From Folioceros fuciformis (taxonomy: Eukaryota > Anthocerotophyta > Anthocerotopsida > Anthocerotales): 23,892 bases of DNA. The stretch is from NCBI GenBank assembly GCA_049999805.1, contig JBNGIO010006183.1, forward strand, positions 137,522 to 161,413, written 5' to 3'. The notes under the pieces were generated by a model. It did not search any database and was not told the origin of the DNA. It worked only from the letters and a program-made list of their open reading frames with translations. Shown here piece by piece: positions 19,458-23,892 of this stretch; position 1 is the stretch's first letter; each line of letters opens with the position of its first letter. The position numbers and the translations under genes are program-made.

Positions 19458-22400
19458 CTGCAGGAAAATCAAAGACACAAGTTGAGATTAATTGATATTT
19501 ACAAAGATATTATTTTATATAAAAAGTTATTGAATGAAGAAGGAGCTATACCCAAGAAACAATCACATTGTCCACTTGCATCTAGACAGTGTCCATTTCC
19601 TGCACATGCAATTCCTGCTTTTGGACCTATCGTTGGTACTGGACATGGGTTGGGTACGTAAGGACAATCTTTTAAACAACAATATTTTTTGTCCGAGCTC
19701 GCACTATTTCCTTGCTTATCACATCTTTCCCCCTTTTCGCACATTCCATTTCCACAAATACCAAATCTTTGAATATTGATTACATCCGTAATTTGAATCG
19801 CATCAAACATCTGTACCATACTCACTTCTAAGAGATATAAAATAAGGATGTTATTTTTTTAATTTTAATAAAAAATATCAGAACAATAATTTAGAATTTA
19901 GAGTTCAAATTTTACATCATTATCTTCAGACTCTAGAAATGTTGCTTGCATAAGTGAAGATCGTGCGTCATTTTTTTTCACATGCATGTTTCTCAAAAAA
20001 GTCTAGAAAATCAAAATAATGAAATAAGTAAATAATATATTACAATACCTAATTCAATATCATAGTCTCATTTCACACATTAGACTCTATGAAATAGTCT
20101 TATTTTTTTTAGAACAACAAGATATAAAACCCATCTACCCTAAACTAAGATCATAGAAATCCATTCTTGAAGCACTTATACAAAAATTTGTATGGTAGGT
20201 ATATGTTTAGTAGATTGCTCTTAGACTTTGAAGTATGATACTATGAACTAGTAAGTAAAACGCACAATATTGTACCAGTGGAACTGGAAGAATTGTCAAT
20301 TTAAAAACTCCAATAGACAAGGATGTTCCACCATTCATGCAGTTTTCCATATCTTCACTATTCGTTGTACAATCCATGCTCAAGCTATTGGAAATTTGCA
20401 TTGAGTTCAACAACACAGCAGATGGCTGAACTCCTAATCGAGAGGATACCTAACAGTTTATCCAAACATAATTTAGAAAAAGGATAAAAAAAATATGAGT
20501 TAATCAAGTGGGATACTGTAGATGTGAAGAAAATTAATATCCATAAACTACATACGCTTTGCACAAAAGATATCATGAAGTCTTTCCAAATAGAGGAGCC
20601 GTTTACGTGGAGAGACATAGTGGCATTTATAAATTCTGTAAGAATTGTCACATTTGTTCCACAACTGGTACCATCTCCGTTGCAAATATGACATTCATCT
20701 AGGACACCACTCTTGCAACAAATTCCCTTTTCATCCCGAACAGTAGGGCAACATGTGTTTTGTGAATCCAGAGACCTACGTCAATGCAAACAATTAACTT
20801 GCTTCTATTGTGGCTAATCAATCTTGAAGCAAACCAATGAATGATATCATCTTGTACTAAAGGCCTGAGAGGAAACTCATACTTAGATTTCCCGTCACAT
20901 ACACCACAAGCATCTAAATTCCCGCTTTCGCAACAAAATCCATTCTACAAGAGTTGGTGAGGTAGAATGCATCAGCATGCTTCGTCACAAATCATACATG
21001 TGTGCATTGGGTTTTAGAGGAACATAGCCGAAGAACATTGATACCTGATCAAGTTTTGAGGCATTGTTTGCACAACAATGTTGATATGCATCAATGGTTT
21101 TAAATGGACAGCAACTGACATTTCCATTTGGAAGGTAACCCATTGGTTTTCCCTTACACACTATAGGTCTATCGCAGTATTGTCCTTCCCATTGTGAGGA
21201 GCAAGTACATTGCCCTGCCTGCAAAGTCAAACCCATGCCCCATATTCAATTCATAAAAGAAAACAAAATCTCATCTTAAACTAATTTTCATTCATGATAA
21301 GACTTTCTAAAGTTGATGGGTTTTCATAGAACTTTAACTTACTACACATTTTCCATTTCCAGAACAATTATTGTAGTTGCAATTGTCACAATTGGGATCA
21401 ACTTGTTCGCAGTTGGTTGATGAGGCTGGTTTTAACAATGGATCACAAAGTGATTCAATAACAGAGTCTCCTTCTCCATCAACGCACTAGCAATGTATTC
21501 ACACAATAGTATAATTGTCAATTAGAGTAAATAATCTTATTCAATAAAGTATAAATTATTGATTGTCTTACCTCAACCACACGGTAAACAGTAGCATTGC
21601 ACTCACTAGGGCATCTTGACCAGTGACCAACCAGCCAAGCATATGTTGCACAGGGCTATGATCCACAAAGACATTACACAAAGATGCTTTCTTAAAGATT
21701 ATTTCTTACAATTTAGGACATTGTTGGATACACATAGATTAGATAAACAAGAGGAAATATGCATATTAAAAAGTTAAAATTATAGTAGAAAACCTTAGAC
21801 AACCTTTACAACAACAATATGCACACCTGGTCATTACATCGTGACTGCACTCTTGGAGGGTCACCAATACATAAGGCATCATCCACAATTGTTTCGTTTT
21901 GCATACAAATACTATCACGAAATCGGAATCCTCCAGCACAAGGCACGTTGCAAAAGTTCCAATTGGGTACTCTCCAGTATGTGCTATTGCATGCTTGTGG
22001 ATTACAACTTCGAGTCTCAGTATCTAACGTGAGCTTCGAGCACATGGAAATATCTGCTATATTTCCAAAGTTGTCAACACAAACCAATTCCCTGTGAAGT
22101 TAGGCTGCAAAGTTAGACTAATACATAGTGCTTTTGCGATACAATTTAAAAATGATAATTGCAAGTGGGATCTAATTATGCAACCTGAATTGAGAGCCAG
22201 AGCCACAAGTCTGGTTGCACTCACTCCAAGGACCTTTAAACAACTTGTATGTTTGGCACGCCACATTATTACAACTCTATGGAGAAAACAAATTATAAGG
22301 ATAATTTGAATAAGTGACATGAATTTGCATAATGAACACAAACTCCATATTTATATCTCACTTGATTTAATTGTGGAAGAGGAAGATAATCACAAAAACT

Positions 22401-23892
22401 TGCATTCACCGGCACTAAATCTTTATCATAACATTGCATAACGGCATGCTGGCCATAAGGACATTTCACAAGAAGCAAGATTGAATAGTTAACATTCATA
22501 TAAGATACTTGATGTAAATGGTATAAAATAAAATTACACATACACCTTATTTCCTCCTCCACACGGTTTGTCACATAAACCCCAACCAACAGGGCTCCAA
22601 GAATATTCAGACGTTGTGTCTTGTACCAATATTGGTGGTTGTGATTCCATCTCACAACCACCCTTAAGTTTCCAATTAGTGCAAACAACTAATGGGTCTG
22701 CTTGCATCGCATAATGTATTTTTGAAGTGGAAAAAGCGGCAAACTTAGTTGTTGATTTCTTCTTATCTAAAGAAAATCATTTTACTTTATTTTTCATATT
22801 ATATTATATTGTAGTACCATACAAAATATTTTTATTATTAATTTTATAAAAATATTAGAAAGTTTCTATTATTATCCCTTATATAGTGGTTTAATGGGTA
22901 ATGCTTAGAATATATTTTACAAAGTAAAACAAATAATTTTAAAATATGATGAAGAAATTTAATGAATGACAGCTTACCATTTGGTCCTTTCACATAAATA
23001 TCAAATGGACCTTGATCTCCTCCAAAGCCATCAACCATCTAATATGAAAGCAAAACAAGAAGGATGTTTATGAGTATCATGTTCATCATATCACAGGGCA
23101 CCTAATTAATATTTCAAATTTTAAGAACAAAAGCATATCTAACTTCATCCTAGACACCAAAGTACATCAAGGTTTGTAAAAGAACTCACAATTATATACA
23201 CATGGCCCTTAACAAATGAGATTTGTGGGATCATTGATTGAGCATTACAAGCATCGTCATTGCAAGCTAGTTGATGCACAGTTTGGGCTGTTTTTTCATA
23301 AACTGATAGTAATGTATCAAACTCTGTATCTCCACACAAGGAAATATTTACTACCTGGAAAGCAAGCTTATTGATTTTGATTCATTCATTCATTGTGGAA
23401 CCCTAAACCTTGAAAGTTCTTTTCATTATGTAGACACATTTAAACCCTAAACCCATTGTCAAATCTCAAATTTGGATACTTTGAGCAGATGAAATGTTCA
23501 AGTTAGATGGGCTTTAGGCTATCTTCCATTATGGGTCGATATCTTAAATGAGTGATATAATTCAAACTTAGGCTTATGAAAATGTACCATTGTTTCAATA
23601 GCTGTGAATTGAAATACTGTATCTGGTCCAGAACTATGACAAGAGTCAAAATCCGAATCATATATGTTTTTATAATTTGACGTGTCATCCTCATAGTAAA
23701 AAGGAAGACTAGGAATTATTTTTGGTTGTGCAATCGATTGACCGCAAGGATTATTCGGTGTCTGTCTACACACCGCTATCCATTGAAGAAAACATAAAAT
23801 CTTAGAAAGAGAAAGTCATAGAGTAACATACATTTTTTGCAAGTGAAAATTACAAACCTGTATCTCTAGAAGTAAGGAAGCCTTCAGGAATC
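18605..23892 (-). CDS. Single-pass membrane protein with PPC-like domain, four TSP1 repeats and EGF-like modules (3' part)
   Basis: Partial gene; its 5' end lies beyond 23892. Exons: >23892-23858, 23775-23588, 23354-23190, 23038-22978, 22766-22546, 22448-22362, 22276-22185, 22091-21827, 21655-21572, 21486-21343, 21218-21045, 20944-20883, 20775-20556, 20449-20276, 19810-19552, 19457-19173, 19002-18605. All are GT-AG bounded, and every junction joins in phase to 970 residues in the window. Order, numbered from the window edge: PPC-like beta domain (32-148), linker, four thrombospondin type-1 repeats (about 205-432), EGF-like (433-462), Cys-rich part with two CCxSGxxDxC motifs (463-566), unassigned domain (about 567-657), Cys-rich/EGF-like (674-755), transmembrane helix (800-821) and a 149-residue cytoplasmic tail. 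No kinase or protease is seen. It is most likely a cell-surface adhesion or receptor-like protein; ligand and partners are unknown. The 20276/19810 junction is the least certain. Confidence 0.88.
21343..22633 (-). other. Array of four thrombospondin type-1 repeats followed by an EGF-like module
   Basis: Each repeat has six Cys with TSP1 spacing: 214,218,229,242,254,259; 272,276,287,300,312,317; 330,334,345,357,368,373; 386,390,400,413,425,432. Each starts with a Trp-containing W-x-x-C or W-x-x-x-C entry (WGLCDKPCGGG, WSECNQTCGSG, WNFCNVPCAGG, WSRCPSEC). Repeat 2 contains CNQTCGSG, which fits the C-x2-T-C-x2-G consensus for protein O-fucosylation by POFUT2-type enzymes. The EGF-like module follows directly (CNYNNCSGNGKC, then CTCSSQWEGQYC). 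Introns cut within the repeats and not between them. Confidence 0.88.
22978..23775 (-). other. PPC-like extracellular domain of the membrane protein
   Basis: Three exons encode a domain beginning PFYYEDDTSNYKN and continuing through GPDTVFQFTA, NISLCGDTEFDTLLSVYE, ACNDDACNAQ and MVDGFGGDQGPFDIYVKG. This is the pattern of bacterial-type pre-peptidase C-terminal (PPC) domains: a Gly-Pro-Asp opening, an FDT strand, a CNDD turn and a VDG-GG-G-(F/Y) closing hairpin. In secreted proteins PPC domains are small beta-sandwiches involved in binding. Four Cys suggest extracellular disulphides. Further copies could lie upstream of the window. Confidence 0.75.

Overview
The window looks like nuclear DNA of a land plant, probably a seed-free lineage (bryophyte, lycophyte or fern). 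This rests on three things: an OXIDATIVE STRESS 3 (OXS3) family gene with the plant-specific signature, a plant-type acetylornithine deacetylase whose coding sequence is cut by short GT-AG introns, and interstitial copies of the plant telomere motif TTTAGGG. The species cannot be named from the sequence alone. 

Layout. Positions 1-5000 hold no gene I can support; they are full of short tandem repeats, strikingly many with a 5-base unit, and end in a CT-rich stretch that probably includes the promoter and 5' leader of the next gene. 5468-6703 (+) is a two-exon OXS3-like gene. 6704-9701 lies between two convergent genes and contains its 3' flank plus a patch of overlapping unrecognised reading frames (about 8050-9530). 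9702-12009 (-) is a complete ten-exon acetylornithine deacetylase gene of 437 codons, including an 18-base microexon. 12010-14220 is AT-rich spacer with no recognised gene. 14227-15130 holds two adjacent minisatellites, the second built on a telomere-like TTTAGGGTTTA core. 15482-18382 (+) is a dead non-LTR retrotransposon: reverse transcriptase followed by a Cys/His knuckle and an endonuclease-like tail, broken by at least nine nonsense codons but with no net frameshift. 18605-23892 (-) is the 3' part (17 exons, 970 codons) of a gene for a large single-pass membrane protein. Its extracellular part carries a PPC-like beta domain, four thrombospondin type-1 repeats, EGF-like and Cys-rich modules; its 149-residue cytoplasmic tail contains no kinase. 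The 5' end lies beyond the window. 

The genes do not form an operon or an obvious pathway. NAOD is an enzyme of ornithine/arginine metabolism, the OXS3-like protein is expected to act in nuclear stress responses, and the membrane protein looks like a cell-surface adhesion or receptor-like molecule with an architecture usually associated with animals. That last gene is the most unusual content here. All exon boundaries were worked out by hand from splice consensus, reading phase and family similarity; no search or transcript data were available.
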